Positions 10,904 to 19,825 of a stretch of DNA of 64,000 nt are shown piece after piece. Every line of letters starts with the position of its first letter. The stretch's first letter is position 1. Position numbers and translations under genes: made by a program. The notes under the pieces were generated by a model that was not told the origin of the DNA, did not search any database, and was given only the letters and a program-made list of their open reading frames with translations. Source of the stretch: Kosakonia pseudosacchari (GTDB lineage Bacteria > Pseudomonadota > Gammaproteobacteria > Enterobacterales > Enterobacteriaceae); assembly GCF_900184035.1 (NCBI RefSeq), contig NZ_FXWP01000010.1, positions 372,001 to 436,000 of the forward strand, read 5' to 3'.

Positions 10904-11754
10904 CATTATTCACTCTGCTGCTGGTGTTAGCAGCAGAACGGCTGTTTAAACTGGGCGAGCACTGGCAACTGGATCATCGGATGGAAGTGCTGTTCCGGCG
11001 GATAAAACACTACTCCATGTTCAGAACGTTGCTGATGACGGCGCTGGCGATGCTGGTTACCTTCCTGATTTTGCGTGCCTTGTATGGGCTGTTTTTCAAT
11101 GTTCCGCTGCTGGTGGTGTGGATTTTGCTCGGCGTGTTGTGTATCGGCGCGGGTAAAGTGCGGCTCCATTATCACGCCTATCTGAAAGCGGCAGCGCGCA
11201 ATGACGCCCATGCTCACACGGCAATGGCGAATGAGTTGACGCTGATCCACGGTGTACCGCCAGGCTGCGACGAGCGCGAGTTTCTGCGCGAGTTGCAAAA
11301 CGCGCTGGTGTGGATCAACTTCCGTTTTTATCTCGGGCCAATGTTTTGGTTTATCGTCGGTGCGTCGTGGGGGCCCGTATTGCTGGTGGGTTACGCCTCA
11401 CTGCGTGCGTGGCAATACTGGCTGGCGCGTTACAAAACGCCAAACGAACGTCAGCAGTCGGGCATTGATGCGATTTTGCATCTGCTGGATTGGGTACCGG
11501 TACGTCTCGCGGGCGTGGTTTATGCACTGGTCGGGCACGGAGAAAAAGCGCTCCCGGCCTGGTTTGCCTCGTTGGGCGATCGTCATGCTTCGCAGTACCA
11601 GGTGCTGACGCGTCTTGCGCAGTTCTCGCTGGCGCGCGAGCCGCACACCGATAAAGTCGAAACGCCGAAAGCCGCTGTCTCAATGGCGAAGAAAACGTCG
11701 CTGGTGCTGGTGGTCGTGGTGGCGTTGTTAACGATTTACGGCACGCTGATTTAA
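10900..11754 (+). CDS. ampE: Inner-membrane protein AmpE
   Basis: AmpE is an inner-membrane protein cotranscribed with ampD and long proposed as a sensory partner in beta-lactamase regulation, although its biochemical role is unsettled. The start is the ATG inside ATGA at 10900, giving 284 residues as in E. coli. Hydrophobic spans lie near residues 40-60, 65-85, 145-170 and at the very C-terminus ([15 protein letters not shown]). The basic segment [17 protein letters not shown] is conserved. No terminator was seen after it; the GH43 gene converges from the other strand 15 bases downstream. Confidence 0.95.
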   Translation: MTLFTLLLVLAAERLFKLGEHWQLDHRMEVLFRRIKHYSMFRTLLMTALAMLVTFLILRALYGLFFNVPLLVVWILLGVLCIGAGKVRLHYHAYLKAAARNDAHAHTAMANELTLIHGVPPGCDEREFLRELQNALVWINFRFYLGPMFWFIVGASWGPVLLVGYASLRAWQYWLARYKTPNERQQSGIDAILHLLDWVPVRLAGVVYALVGHGEKALPAWFASLGDRHASQYQVLTRLAQFSLAREPHTDKVETPKAAVSMAKKTSLVLVVVVALLTIYGTLI

Positions 11755-11769
11755 CCGCGTGCCGCAGTA

Positions 11770-12720
11770 TCACTGATTATCCGCTGCCGGGATGCCGAAA
11801 TCGGGCATCCCGTTTTCTTGCCAGCGGATGGTTTTCAGGCGGGTATGGCGATTGGGATCGTAAAGCGGATCGTCTTCAATCTCGGTGTAATTGCGTGCGT
11901 GATAGACCAGCACATCTTCCCCTTCCGGCGTTTGCGTAAAACTGTTGTGCCCCGGTCCGTACTGGCGGTTTTCATAACTGGTTTTAAACACCGGCTGCGG
12001 CGATTTATGCCAGTTTTTGGGATCCTGCGGGTTGGCGGTGATATCGATCCACAACAAGCCCATGCAGTAGTTTTCGTCGGTGGCGCTGGCGGAATAACTC
12101 ACAAAAAGTTTATCGCTGTGGAACAATACCGCCGGGCCTTCATTGACCAGAAAACCACGACACTCCCAGTCAAACTCTGGTTTGCTTAACATGACCGGTT
12201 CGCCTTTCAGCGTCCACGGATTTTCCATTTCCGCCAGGTAAAGATTAGAGTTACCGGCAATATCCGGCGCTTTTTGCGCCCATAAATACCAGCGTTTCCC
12301 CTGATGTTCAAAGGTCGTGGCATCGAGGGCAAACGTATCGAAAGGTGTTTTTACCTGGCCTTTTTCGACCCAGCGCCCGCTGAGCGGATCGGCATCCGCG
12401 CACTCCAGTACGAACATGCGGTGCTGGAACATATTCAGCGCATCCAGCGCCTTAGTCCATGTCGCGGCAAAATATAAATACCATTTATCCTCAATGTGAT
12501 GCAGTTCCGGCGCCCAGATAAGCTCGCTCATCGGCCCGCTTTGCGGTTTGCGCCAGACTACGCTTGCCTGCGCGTGACGCAGACCTTCCAGCGTGGCGGC
12601 ACGACGGATCTCCAGTCGGTCATATTCCGGCACCGAGGCTACGAAGTAGTACTCGCCTTGATGGTGCAGGATAAACGGATCGGCACGCTGTTCAATAAAC
12701 GGGTTCGGCCAGGTATTCAT
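11770..12720 (-). CDS. GH43 family glycoside hydrolase (alpha-L-arabinofuranosidase/beta-xylosidase-like), cytoplasmic
   Basis: A 316-residue single-domain protein with the five-bladed beta-propeller pattern of glycoside hydrolase family 43. The probable general base is the Asp in RADPFI near residue 14, the pKa-modulating Asp may lie in the WAPELHHIEDKWYLY region, and the general acid is the Glu of VNEGPAV near residue 193. It lacks a signal peptide and a carbohydrate-binding module, so it should act in the cytoplasm on imported short oligosaccharides, most plausibly arabino- or xylo-oligosaccharides. Its ATG shares one base with the stop of the GPH transporter gene (TAATG), so the two form an operon. 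The E. coli ampE-aroP interval lacks this pair. Exact specificity cannot be told by eye. Confidence 0.82.
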   Translation of the reverse strand: MNTWPNPFIEQRADPFILHHQGEYYFVASVPEYDRLEIRRAATLEGLRHAQASVVWRKPQSGPMSELIWAPELHHIEDKWYLYFAATWTKALDALNMFQHRMFVLECADADPLSGRWVEKGQVKTPFDTFALDATTFEHQGKRWYLWAQKAPDIAGNSNLYLAEMENPWTLKGEPVMLSKPEFDWECRGFLVNEGPAVLFHSDKLFVSYSASATDENYCMGLLWIDITANPQDPKNWHKSPQPVFKTSYENRQYGPGHNSFTQTPEGEDVLVYHARNYTEIEDDPLYDPNRHTRLKTIRWQENGMPDFGIPAADNQ

Positions 12721-14123
12721 TATGCATTCCTTACGTTATCGCCCGCCGGTAGAGGCTGATTTTCCGTCAGTTCATGGTAGTTGACGCGGCGTTTTTCCAG
12801 ATCCGCCTGGATCTGTTTCATCAATTCACGGTCGACTTTCAGCAGGCGCACCACGCCTGCGGTGATCAGGTAGCCCACGCCCGGAATAATAGTAAACAGC
12901 AGCATGATTCCGTTAATGGCGCTGGCGCTTTGCTGTTTGGCTCCGGCGTCATAGCCGTACCAGGAGAGCAGGAAACCGACCATCGCCCCGGCAACTGCCA
13001 GGCCCACTTTCAGGAAGAACAGGTTGCCGGAGAAGCTCATACCGGTAATGCGTTTGCCGGTTTTCCACTCGCCGTAATCATCGACATCCGCCATCAGCGA
13101 CCAGTGCAGCGGGGAAGGGATCTGATGCAGAATGTTCAGCAGGAAGTAGAGCACCACAATCAGCACCGTGGCGTGCGGGTCAAAGAAGTAAAAGGCGCAG
13201 GAGAAAAACGCCAGCACGATATTGGTCCAGAAGAAGACTTTCAGTTTGCACCAGCGGTCGGTCAATACTTTCGCCAGCATACTGCCGAACATCATGCCGA
13301 CCACGCCAAGGCTAATAAACATCGTCGCGAAATGGGTGCTTTCCCCCATCACCCAGGTGACGTAATACATGGTCGCCGCCATGCGGATAAAACCGGGACA
13401 AACGTTGCAGAGCGTCAGCAACAAGATGCGCACCCATTGATCGTTTTTCCACACATCTTTGAAGTCTTTCTTCAGATCATCGTTGGTTGGCACCGCCGGG
13501 CGGATACGCTCGCGCACGGTGGCAAAGCAGAACAGGAACATGCACATGCCGATAAATGCCAGTACCGTCATTGCCATCTGGTAGCCTTTGGCTTTATCGG
13601 CACCGCCGAACCACTCAGCCATCGGCAGCAGCGTGAGCGACAACAGCAGGGTTGCAATCCCCACCATCACAAAACGGTAAGACTGGCAGGCAACGCGCTC
13701 TTTCGGGTCGTTGGTGATCACGCCGCCCAGCGAGCAGTAGGGGATATTGATCGCGGTATACGTCAGCGACAACAGGAAATAGGTGACAAAGGCATAGATA
13801 ACTTTACTGTTATAAGTCCACTCCGGCGTGGTGAACATCAGCACGCTGAAAACGGCGTAAGGTACGGCTATCCACAACAGCCACGGGCGAAAACGGCCAT
13901 ATTTACTTTGTGTCCTGTCAGCAAGCGCTCCCATCAGCGGGTCGGTCACCGCATCAATCACGCGAATCGACAGCAGTAATACCCCAACCAGCGCAGGTGC
14001 GAGGCCGAAGATATCAGTATAGAAATAGTTAACAAACAGCATGATAGCGCCAAAGATGATGTTGCATCCGGCGTCGCCCATGCCATAGCCAATCTTTTCT
14101 TTAACAGACAGTTTGTTGTCCAT
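12720..14123 (-). CDS. GPH-family sugar:cation symporter (MelB/XynP-like)
   Basis: A 467-residue, 12-helix transporter of the glycoside-pentoside-hexuronide:cation symporter family. The N-terminus KEKIGYGMGDAGCN, the SIRVIDAVTDPLMGALADRT segment and YGRFRPWLLW match MelB/XynP/YagG-type proteins, including the Asp pair that binds the coupling cation in MelB. Being coupled by TAATG to a cytoplasmic GH43 hydrolase, it probably imports the substrate of that enzyme, an arabinoside or xyloside. No regulator gene lies beside it. Control presumably comes from its own promoter in the 172-base gap before aroP. Confidence 0.85.
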   Translation of the reverse strand: MDNKLSVKEKIGYGMGDAGCNIIFGAIMLFVNYFYTDIFGLAPALVGVLLLSIRVIDAVTDPLMGALADRTQSKYGRFRPWLLWIAVPYAVFSVLMFTTPEWTYNSKVIYAFVTYFLLSLTYTAINIPYCSLGGVITNDPKERVACQSYRFVMVGIATLLLSLTLLPMAEWFGGADKAKGYQMAMTVLAFIGMCMFLFCFATVRERIRPAVPTNDDLKKDFKDVWKNDQWVRILLLTLCNVCPGFIRMAATMYYVTWVMGESTHFATMFISLGVVGMMFGSMLAKVLTDRWCKLKVFFWTNIVLAFFSCAFYFFDPHATVLIVVLYFLLNILHQIPSPLHWSLMADVDDYGEWKTGKRITGMSFSGNLFFLKVGLAVAGAMVGFLLSWYGYDAGAKQQSASAINGIMLLFTIIPGVGYLITAGVVRLLKVDRELMKQIQADLEKRRVNYHELTENQPLPAGDNVRNA

Positions 14124-14258
14124 TGCCGGTTCTCCCTTTGAGATATGGCATGAAGTATTTGTCTGTAAGTTTTTGTTTGCGTAGCAGGATCAGGCCGCAG
14201 AGATGGACAAAATGGCTATGGAAAGGAAAGTGTGAGGAAGTTAACACAGTGATAACAA

Positions 14259-14280
14259 CCCTCTCCCGGGCGGGAGAGGG
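14259..14280. repeat. Short palindromic repeat, aroP 3' end
   Basis: A perfect 9-bp inverted repeat CCCTCTCCC/GGGAGAGGG with a 4-base GGGC loop lies 15 bases beyond the aroP stop. There is no U-run. A near-identical palindrome is found at 58843-58864, again in an intergenic gap beside a minus-strand gene end. It may be a dispersed intergenic palindromic element that stabilises or ends transcripts. Confidence 0.55.
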
Positions 14281-14295
14281 CAGAACGGATAAGGA

Positions 14296-15666
14296 TTAAT
14301 GCGCTTTCACGGCATTGGCGTTTTTCTGCTTCAGCAGGTAGCCGACGCCGAGGATGGCAATCCACACTGGGATCAGGTAAACCGATATCGCCATGCCGTC
14401 TGTCATCAGCATGATCACCAGCACCGCCGCCATAAACACCAGGCAGATCCAGTTCCCCAGCGGGTAGAACAGCGCCGGGAAGCGCGGTGTTACACCTTGC
14501 TGTTTTTTGGCGCGGCGAAAACGCATGTGCGCCAGGCTAATCATCGCCCAGTTGATCACCAGCGCGGAAACCACCAGCGCCATCAGCAGACCAAATGCGG
14601 ATTCCGGGGCGAAGTAGTTGATCAGCACGCACAGCGCGGTAAACAGCGCAGAAGTGATGATGGTGTTCACCGGCACGCCGCGTTTATCCACTTGTTGCAG
14701 TATTTTCGGCGCGTTGCCCTGTTTTGCCAGACCGAACAGCATACGGCTGTTGCAGTACACGCAGCTGTTATAAACAGAGAGCGCGGCAGTCAGCACCACA
14801 ATGTTCAACGCATTGGCCACAAACGCGTCGCCCAGTTCATGGAAGATCAGCACAAACGGGCTGGTATCAGAAGTAACGCGCGTCCACGGCAGCAGGGAGA
14901 GCAGCACGGCCAGCGAACCCACATAGAAGATCAGAATACGGTAGATAACCTGGTTGGTGGCTTTGGGAATGCTTTGTTCCGGGTTGTCGGCTTCTGCGGC
15001 GGTGATCCCCACCAGCTCCAGACCACCGAAAGAGAACATGATGATCGCCATCATCATCACCAGCCCACCGATGCCGTGCGGCAGGAAACCGCCCTGTTCC
15101 CACAGGTTACGCACGGTGGCCTGCGGACCCGCGCTACCGCTAAACAGCAACCAGCCGCCAAACACGATCATCGCCACAACCGCGAAAACCTTAATAATGG
15201 CGAACCAGAACTCCATTTCGCCAAACACTTTAACGTTGGTCAGGTTGATGGCGTTGATAATGACAAAGAACACGGCGGCGGAGACCCAGGTTGGGATTTC
15301 TGGCCACCAGAACTGAATATATTTCCCGACGGCAGTGAGTTCCGCCATCGCCACCAGCACGTACAACACCCAGTAATTCCAGCCGGAAGCAAAGCCTGCA
15401 AAGCTGCCCCAATATTTGTAGGCGAAGTGGCTGAATGAACCGGCTACCGGCTCTTCAACCACCATTTCGCCCAGCTGGCGCATGATGAGAAACGCGATAA
15501 AACCGGCAATGGCATAACCCAGAATTATCCCCGGGCCGGCAGATTGAATGACGGATGCGCTGCCCAGAAACAGGCCAGTCCCAATAGCGCCACCCAGCGC
15601 GATAAGCTGAATGTGGCGGTTCTTAAGGCCGCGCTTTAGCTGATCGCCGTGCTGTTGACCTTCCAT
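14296..15666 (-). CDS. aroP: Aromatic amino acid:H+ symporter AroP
   Basis: AroP is the general inner-membrane permease for phenylalanine, tyrosine and tryptophan, a member of the amino acid-polyamine-organocation family. The 456 residues are one shorter than in E. coli. The N-terminal half carries LKNRHIQLIALGGAIGTGLF and the signature FAGFASGWNYWVLYVLVAMAEL; SFGGLELVGITAAEADNPEQSIPKA is also typical. Twelve hydrophobic helices can be followed through the sequence. It is divergent from pdhR, and the upstream region has paired TyrR boxes, consistent with TyrR repression. Confidence 0.97.
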   Translation of the reverse strand: MEGQQHGDQLKRGLKNRHIQLIALGGAIGTGLFLGSASVIQSAGPGIILGYAIAGFIAFLIMRQLGEMVVEEPVAGSFSHFAYKYWGSFAGFASGWNYWVLYVLVAMAELTAVGKYIQFWWPEIPTWVSAAVFFVIINAINLTNVKVFGEMEFWFAIIKVFAVVAMIVFGGWLLFSGSAGPQATVRNLWEQGGFLPHGIGGLVMMMAIIMFSFGGLELVGITAAEADNPEQSIPKATNQVIYRILIFYVGSLAVLLSLLPWTRVTSDTSPFVLIFHELGDAFVANALNIVVLTAALSVYNSCVYCNSRMLFGLAKQGNAPKILQQVDKRGVPVNTIITSALFTALCVLINYFAPESAFGLLMALVVSALVINWAMISLAHMRFRRAKKQQGVTPRFPALFYPLGNWICLVFMAAVLVIMLMTDGMAISVYLIPVWIAILGVGYLLKQKNANAVKAH

Positions 15667-15711
15667 TATTAAACCTCGTGTGTGGTTGTTATTTGTACGC
15701 TGCGGTTTGCG

Positions 15712-15752
15712 TGTAATAAATAAATTCCGTTTTTTGTATTTTTTAGTTTACG
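15712..15752 (-). promoter_or_regulatory. Paired TyrR boxes upstream of aroP
   Basis: TGTATT-N6-TTTACG (15735-15752) fits the TyrR consensus TGTAAA-N6-TTTACA with both outer G and C kept. A weaker box TGTAAT-N6-ATTCCG (15712-15729) lies five bases away, nearer aroP. A strong and a weak box in tandem is the known arrangement for TyrR repression of E. coli aroP with aromatic amino acid and ATP. Confidence 0.7.
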
Positions 15753-15952
15753 AAATGTCGACGGGTTTTTTCGTCAATCCCTTTCATAGGGCTCAGAATA
15801 GTGATAAGTGCGCGGGAATGCATCTGCTTTATGAAACTCTGATGACGAGCGGGTAAAAAAGAAACCATTTCTGCGTACCTCCTCTACCTCTGCATTGAAC
15901 TCATTTCTTCGTTTTATGCACCTAAACAGAATAACCATTCATATATTCAACA

Positions 15953-15966
15953 ACTGAATCGGTTCA
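15953..15966. promoter_or_regulatory. Cra (FruR)-like operator upstream of pdhR
   Basis: ACTGAATCGGTTCA satisfies every position of the published Cra consensus RSTGAAWCSNTHHW and is a near-palindrome. It sits about 240 bases upstream of the pdhR start and about 290 upstream of aroP. Cra is a carbon-flux regulator, so a site at the pyruvate dehydrogenase operon makes biological sense, but distance and occupancy are unproven. Confidence 0.55.
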
Positions 15967-16156
15967 TATGCCTTAACTGGCGTTTCAGGAAAGTTAAAAC
16001 TGCCTCTTTCGCGGTAAACGAGGCATTTGTGCAAGGTTACATCTTTGAAACGCTATTTCTGTAACATTGTTAAAATGTGCGTGGTTTCCTGATTTCAATC
16101 AAAACCTGTATGGACAGAAGGTGAATACTTTGTTACTTTAGCGTCAAGAACATGAA

Positions 16157-16171
16157 ATTGGTAAGACCAAT
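16157..16171 (+). promoter_or_regulatory. PdhR operator of the pdhR-aceEF-lpd operon
   Basis: ATTGGTAAGACCAAT is a perfect ATTGGT-N3-ACCAAT palindrome, the known PdhR site, 32 bases before the pdhR ATG. PdhR without pyruvate binds here and represses its own operon; pyruvate releases it. Confidence 0.92.
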
Positions 16172-16203
16172 TTACTCCGGGCGAGTGGTAGAGACAGGGA
16201 ACA

Positions 16204-16968
16204 ATGGCCTACAGCAAAATCCGCCAACCAAAACTTTCCGATGTGATTGAGCAGCAACTGGAGTTTTTGATTCTCGAAGGTACGTTGCGTCCCGGCGAGA
16301 AACTGCCTCCAGAACGCGAGCTGGCCAAACAGTTCGATGTTTCTCGTCCTTCACTGCGCGAGGCCATTCAGCGCCTCGAAGCGAAAGGTCTGCTCCTTCG
16401 TCGCCAGGGTGGCGGTACTTTTGTCCAAAGCAGCCTGTGGCAAAGCTTCAGCGATCCGCTGGTTGAGCTTCTGGCCGATCATCCCGAATCCCAGTTTGAC
16501 CTGCTTGAAACCCGCCACGCGCTGGAAGGCATCGCTGCATATTACGCGGCGCTGCGCAGCACCGATGAAGACAAAGCGCGGATCAGCGAACTGCACCAGG
16601 CCATTGAGCTTGCGCAGCAGTCCGGGGATTTGGACGCGGAATCCAGTGCCGTCGTGCAGTATCAAATAGCCGTAACCGAGGCGGCACATAATGTTGTGCT
16701 GCTTCATCTGCTACGCTGCATGGAGCCAATGTTGGCGCAAAACGTTCGTCAGAACTTCGAATTGCTGTACGCGCGCCGCGAGATGCTGCCGCTGGTCAGC
16801 AACCATCGCTCGAGTATTTTCGCGGCGATCATGGCCGGGAAGCCGGAAGAGGCGCGTGAAGCGTCGCACCGCCACCTGGCGTTTATTGAAGAGATTTTGC
16901 TGGACCGTAGCCGTGAGCAGAGCCGTCGTGAACGCTCGCTTCGCCGGTTAGAGCAGAGAAAGAATTAA
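16204..16968 (+). CDS. pdhR: Pyruvate-sensing repressor PdhR (GntR/FadR family)
   Basis: PdhR represses the pyruvate dehydrogenase operon and respiratory genes and is released by pyruvate. The 254 residues equal E. coli PdhR. The N-terminal winged helix-turn-helix is visible ([20 protein letters not shown] followed by [17 protein letters not shown]), then an all-helical FCD-type effector domain, ending in a basic, Arg-rich tail ([18 protein letters not shown]). It leads the pdhR-aceE-aceF-lpd operon, with its own operator directly upstream. Confidence 0.97.
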   Translation: MAYSKIRQPKLSDVIEQQLEFLILEGTLRPGEKLPPERELAKQFDVSRPSLREAIQRLEAKGLLLRRQGGGTFVQSSLWQSFSDPLVELLADHPESQFDLLETRHALEGIAAYYAALRSTDEDKARISELHQAIELAQQSGDLDAESSAVVQYQIAVTEAAHNVVLLHLLRCMEPMLAQNVRQNFELLYARREMLPLVSNHRSSIFAAIMAGKPEEAREASHRHLAFIEEILLDRSREQSRRERSLRRLEQRKN

Positions 16969-17042
16969 GATTTTCTGGTGCAGGTTGTACCGGAAGAGTT
17001 GTAACACCAGCGCCAAACTTTAGAGCGCGGCAACTAAACGCA

Positions 17043-17107
17043 GAACCTGTCTTATTGCACTTTTGTGGTTTGAACGAAAAGGCATGAGAATGCAATGGGA
17101 CAGGTTC
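17043..17107 (+). promoter_or_regulatory. Long stem-loop in the aceE 5' leader
   Basis: The arms GAACCTGTCTTATTGCA (17043-17059) and TGCAATGGGACAGGTTC (17091-17107) pair over 17 positions; the only non-Watson-Crick positions are two adjacent T:G, which are allowed G-U pairs in RNA. The 31-base apical part contains a further CTTTT/AAAAG pairing. It ends 40 bases before the aceE ATG, which has its own AAGGA. The same outer stem is present, as I recall it, in the E. coli pdhR-aceE gap. It is not followed by a U-run, so it is not a simple terminator. Function unknown: RNA stability, processing or protein binding are possible. Confidence 0.7.
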
Positions 17108-17147
17108 CAGACAAATCAACGTATTAGATAGATAAGGAATACCCCCC

Positions 17148-19811
17148 ATGTCAGAACGTTTCCAAAATGACGTGGATCCGATCGAAACTCGCGACTGGCA
17201 ACAGGCGATCGAATCGGTCATCCGTGAAGAAGGTGTTGAGCGTGCTCAGTATCTGATTGACCAGCTTCTTTCTGAAGCCCGCAAAGGCGGTGTGAAAGTG
17301 GCAGCTGGCACAGGGGCGAGCAACTATGTAAACACTATTGCCGTTGAAGATGAACCGGAATACCCGGGCAATCTGGAACTGGAACGCCGCATTCGTTCAG
17401 CTATTCGCTGGAACGCCATCATGACGGTTCTGCGCGCGTCCAAAAAAGACCTTGAGCTGGGCGGCCACATGGCGTCCTTCCAGTCTTCCGCGACCGTTTA
17501 TGAAGTTTGCTTCAACCACTTCTTCCGTGCCCGTAACGAGAAAGACGGCGGCGACCTTGTGTACTTCCAGGGCCACATCTCTCCGGGCATCTACGCGCGT
17601 GCGTTCCTGGAAGGTCGTCTGACTGAAGAGCAGATGAACAACTTCCGTCAGGAAGTTCACGGTAAAGGCCTCTCCTCTTACCCGCACCCGAAATTGATGC
17701 CGGAATTCTGGCAGTTCCCGACCGTATCGATGGGTCTGGGCCCGATCGGTGCTATCTATCAGGCGAAGTTCCTGAAATATCTGGAACACCGTGGTCTGAA
17801 AGATACTTCTGAACAAACCGTTTACGCCTTCCTCGGCGACGGTGAGATGGATGAGCCGGAATCCAAAGGCGCTATCACCATCGCCACCCGTGAGAAACTG
17901 GATAACCTGTGCTTCATCATCAACTGTAACCTGCAGCGTCTGGATGGCCCGGTAACCGGTAACGGCAAAATCATCAACGAACTGGAAGGCATCTTCGCAG
18001 GTGCTGGCTGGAACGTTATCAAGGTGATGTGGGGCGGTCGTTGGGATGAGCTGCTGCGTAAAGATACCAGCGGTAAACTGATCCAGCTGATGAACGAAAC
18101 CGTTGACGGCGACTACCAGACCTTCAAATCCAAAGATGGCGCGTACGTACGTGAGCACTTCTTCGGCAAATACCCGGAAACCGCAGCGCTGGTTGCAGAC
18201 TGGACTGATGAGCAGATCTGGGCTCTGAACCGTGGCGGCCACGATCCGAAGAAAGTTTACGCGGCACTGAAAAAAGCGCGTGAAACCAAAGGTAAAGCGA
18301 CTGTTATCCTGGCCCATACCATTAAAGGTTACGGCATGGGCGATACCGCAGAAGGTAAAAACATCGCTCACCAGGTGAAGAAAATGAACATGGACGGCGT
18401 GCGCTATATCCGCGATCGTTTCAATGTTCCGGTTACCGATGAGCAGGTTGAAAACCTCTCTTACATCACCTTCCCGGAAGGTTCTGAAGAGCATAAATAC
18501 CTGCACGAACGTCGCCAGGCGCTGAAAGGCTACCTGCCGTCTCGTCAGCCGAACTTCACCGAGAAACTGGATCTGCCTGCGCTGGAAGACTTCTCCCAGT
18601 TGCTGGAAGAGCAGAACAAAGAGATCTCCACCACTATCGCTTTCGTGCGTGCCCTGAACGTGATGCTGAAGAACAAGTCGATCAAAGACAGACTGGTTCC
18701 GATCATCGCCGACGAAGCGCGTACTTTCGGTATGGAAGGTCTGTTCCGTCAGATTGGTATTTACAGCCCGAACGGCCAGCAGTACACCCCGCAGGACCGT
18801 GAGCAGGTTGCTTACTACAAAGAAGACGAGAAAGGTCAGATCCTGCAGGAAGGTATCAACGAACTGGGTGCTGGCGCATCCTGGCTGGCGGCTGCGACCT
18901 CTTACAGCACCAACAACCTGCCGATGATCCCGTTCTACATCTACTACTCCATGTTCGGGTTCCAGCGTATCGGCGACCTGTGCTGGCAGGCGGGCGACCA
19001 GCAGGCTCGCGGCTTCCTGATCGGTGGTACTTCTGGTCGTACAACCCTGAACGGCGAAGGTCTGCAGCATGAAGATGGTCACAGCCACATTCAGTCGCTG
19101 ACTATCCCGAACTGTATCTCTTACGACCCGTCTTACGCGTACGAAGTGGCAGTCATCATGCATGACGGTCTGCAACGCATGTACGGTGAAGCGCAAGAGA
19201 ACATTTACTACTACATCACCACGCTGAACGAAAACTACCACATGCCGGCGATGCCGGAAGGTGCCGAGGAAGGTATCCGTAAAGGTATCTACAAACTCGA
19301 AACCGTTGCCGGTAGCAAAGGTAAAGTTCAGCTGCTGGGCTCCGGTTCTATCCTGCGTCATGTTCGTGAAGCAGCGCAGATCCTGGCGAACGACTACGGC
19401 GTGGGCTCTGACGTGTACAGCGTTACCTCCTTCACTGAACTGGCGCGTGATGGCCAGGATTGTGAGCGCTGGAACATGCTGCACCCGCTGGAAACGCCGC
19501 GCGTTCCGTACATCGCTCAGGTGATGAACGACGCACCGGCTGTGGCATCAACTGACTATATGAAACTGTTCGCCGAGCAGGTTCGTACTTACGTACCGGC
19601 TGATGATTACCGCGTACTGGGTACAGATGGCTTCGGTCGCTCCGACAGCCGTGAAAACCTGCGTCACCACTTCGAAGTTGATGCTTCTTACGTGGTGGTA
19701 GCAGCACTGGGCGAACTGGCTAAACGTGGCGAAATCGACAAGAAAGTGGTGGCGGAAGCCATTACCAAATTCAACATCGATGCAGAAAAAGTTAACCCGC
19801 GTCTGGCGTAA
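17148..19811 (+). CDS. aceE: Pyruvate dehydrogenase E1 component AceE
   Basis: AceE is the thiamine-diphosphate homodimeric E1 that decarboxylates pyruvate and acetylates the lipoyl groups of AceF. The 887 residues equal E. coli. The ThDP motif is [14 protein letters not shown] followed by [20 protein letters not shown]. The mobile inner-loop histidine region ([17 protein letters not shown]) and the C-terminal Y-rich transketolase domain are present. The N-terminal [17 protein letters not shown] segment binds AceF. It follows pdhR after 179 bases that hold the leader stem-loop and is 14 bases from aceF. Strong codon bias fits a highly expressed gene. Confidence 0.98.
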   Translation: MSERFQNDVDPIETRDWQQAIESVIREEGVERAQYLIDQLLSEARKGGVKVAAGTGASNYVNTIAVEDEPEYPGNLELERRIRSAIRWNAIMTVLRASKKDLELGGHMASFQSSATVYEVCFNHFFRARNEKDGGDLVYFQGHISPGIYARAFLEGRLTEEQMNNFRQEVHGKGLSSYPHPKLMPEFWQFPTVSMGLGPIGAIYQAKFLKYLEHRGLKDTSEQTVYAFLGDGEMDEPESKGAITIATREKLDNLCFIINCNLQRLDGPVTGNGKIINELEGIFAGAGWNVIKVMWGGRWDELLRKDTSGKLIQLMNETVDGDYQTFKSKDGAYVREHFFGKYPETAALVADWTDEQIWALNRGGHDPKKVYAALKKARETKGKATVILAHTIKGYGMGDTAEGKNIAHQVKKMNMDGVRYIRDRFNVPVTDEQVENLSYITFPEGSEEHKYLHERRQALKGYLPSRQPNFTEKLDLPALEDFSQLLEEQNKEISTTIAFVRALNVMLKNKSIKDRLVPIIADEARTFGMEGLFRQIGIYSPNGQQYTPQDREQVAYYKEDEKGQILQEGINELGAGASWLAAATSYSTNNLPMIPFYIYYSMFGFQRIGDLCWQAGDQQARGFLIGGTSGRTTLNGEGLQHEDGHSHIQSLTIPNCISYDPSYAYEVAVIMHDGLQRMYGEAQENIYYYITTLNENYHMPAMPEGAEEGIRKGIYKLETVAGSKGKVQLLGSGSILRHVREAAQILANDYGVGSDVYSVTSFTELARDGQDCERWNMLHPLETPRVPYIAQVMNDAPAVASTDYMKLFAEQVRTYVPADDYRVLGTDGFGRSDSRENLRHHFEVDASYVVVAALGELAKRGEIDKKVVAEAITKFNIDAEKVNPRLA

Positions 19812-19825
19812 GAGGTAAAGAGATA

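Larger units (their letters stand above)
15667..16203. promoter_or_regulatory. aroP/pdhR divergent control region
   Basis: This 537-base gap has no credible gene. It holds the paired TyrR boxes near aroP, a Cra-like palindrome at 15953-15966 and the PdhR operator at 16157-16171. A possible pdhR promoter is TTGTTA (16130-16135), a 17-base spacer and TGAAAT (16153-16158), with the PdhR operator overlapping and following the -10, well placed for repression. The stretch around 16060-16080 (TGTAACATTGTTAAAATGTG) resembles degenerate ArcA-type repeats, but this is weak. Confidence 0.6.

Noticed and set aside
12774-15438. Long plus-strand open frames opposite the GPH transporter and aroP (12774-13979, 14299-15438)
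   Set aside because: The His/Gln/Arg-rich translations are typical antisense shadows of membrane protein genes; the minus-strand genes have clear family matches.
16055-16085. ArcA-like repeats upstream of pdhR
   Set aside because: Only loosely matching TTGTTAA-type half sites; A/T-rich promoter sequence makes this match too likely by chance to list as a site.
17397-19484. Minus-strand open frame of 695 codons opposite aceE
   Set aside because: It is a mirror of strong codon bias in a highly expressed gene: few stop codons occur on the opposite frame. The translation has no family resemblance and no ribosome-binding site was evident.
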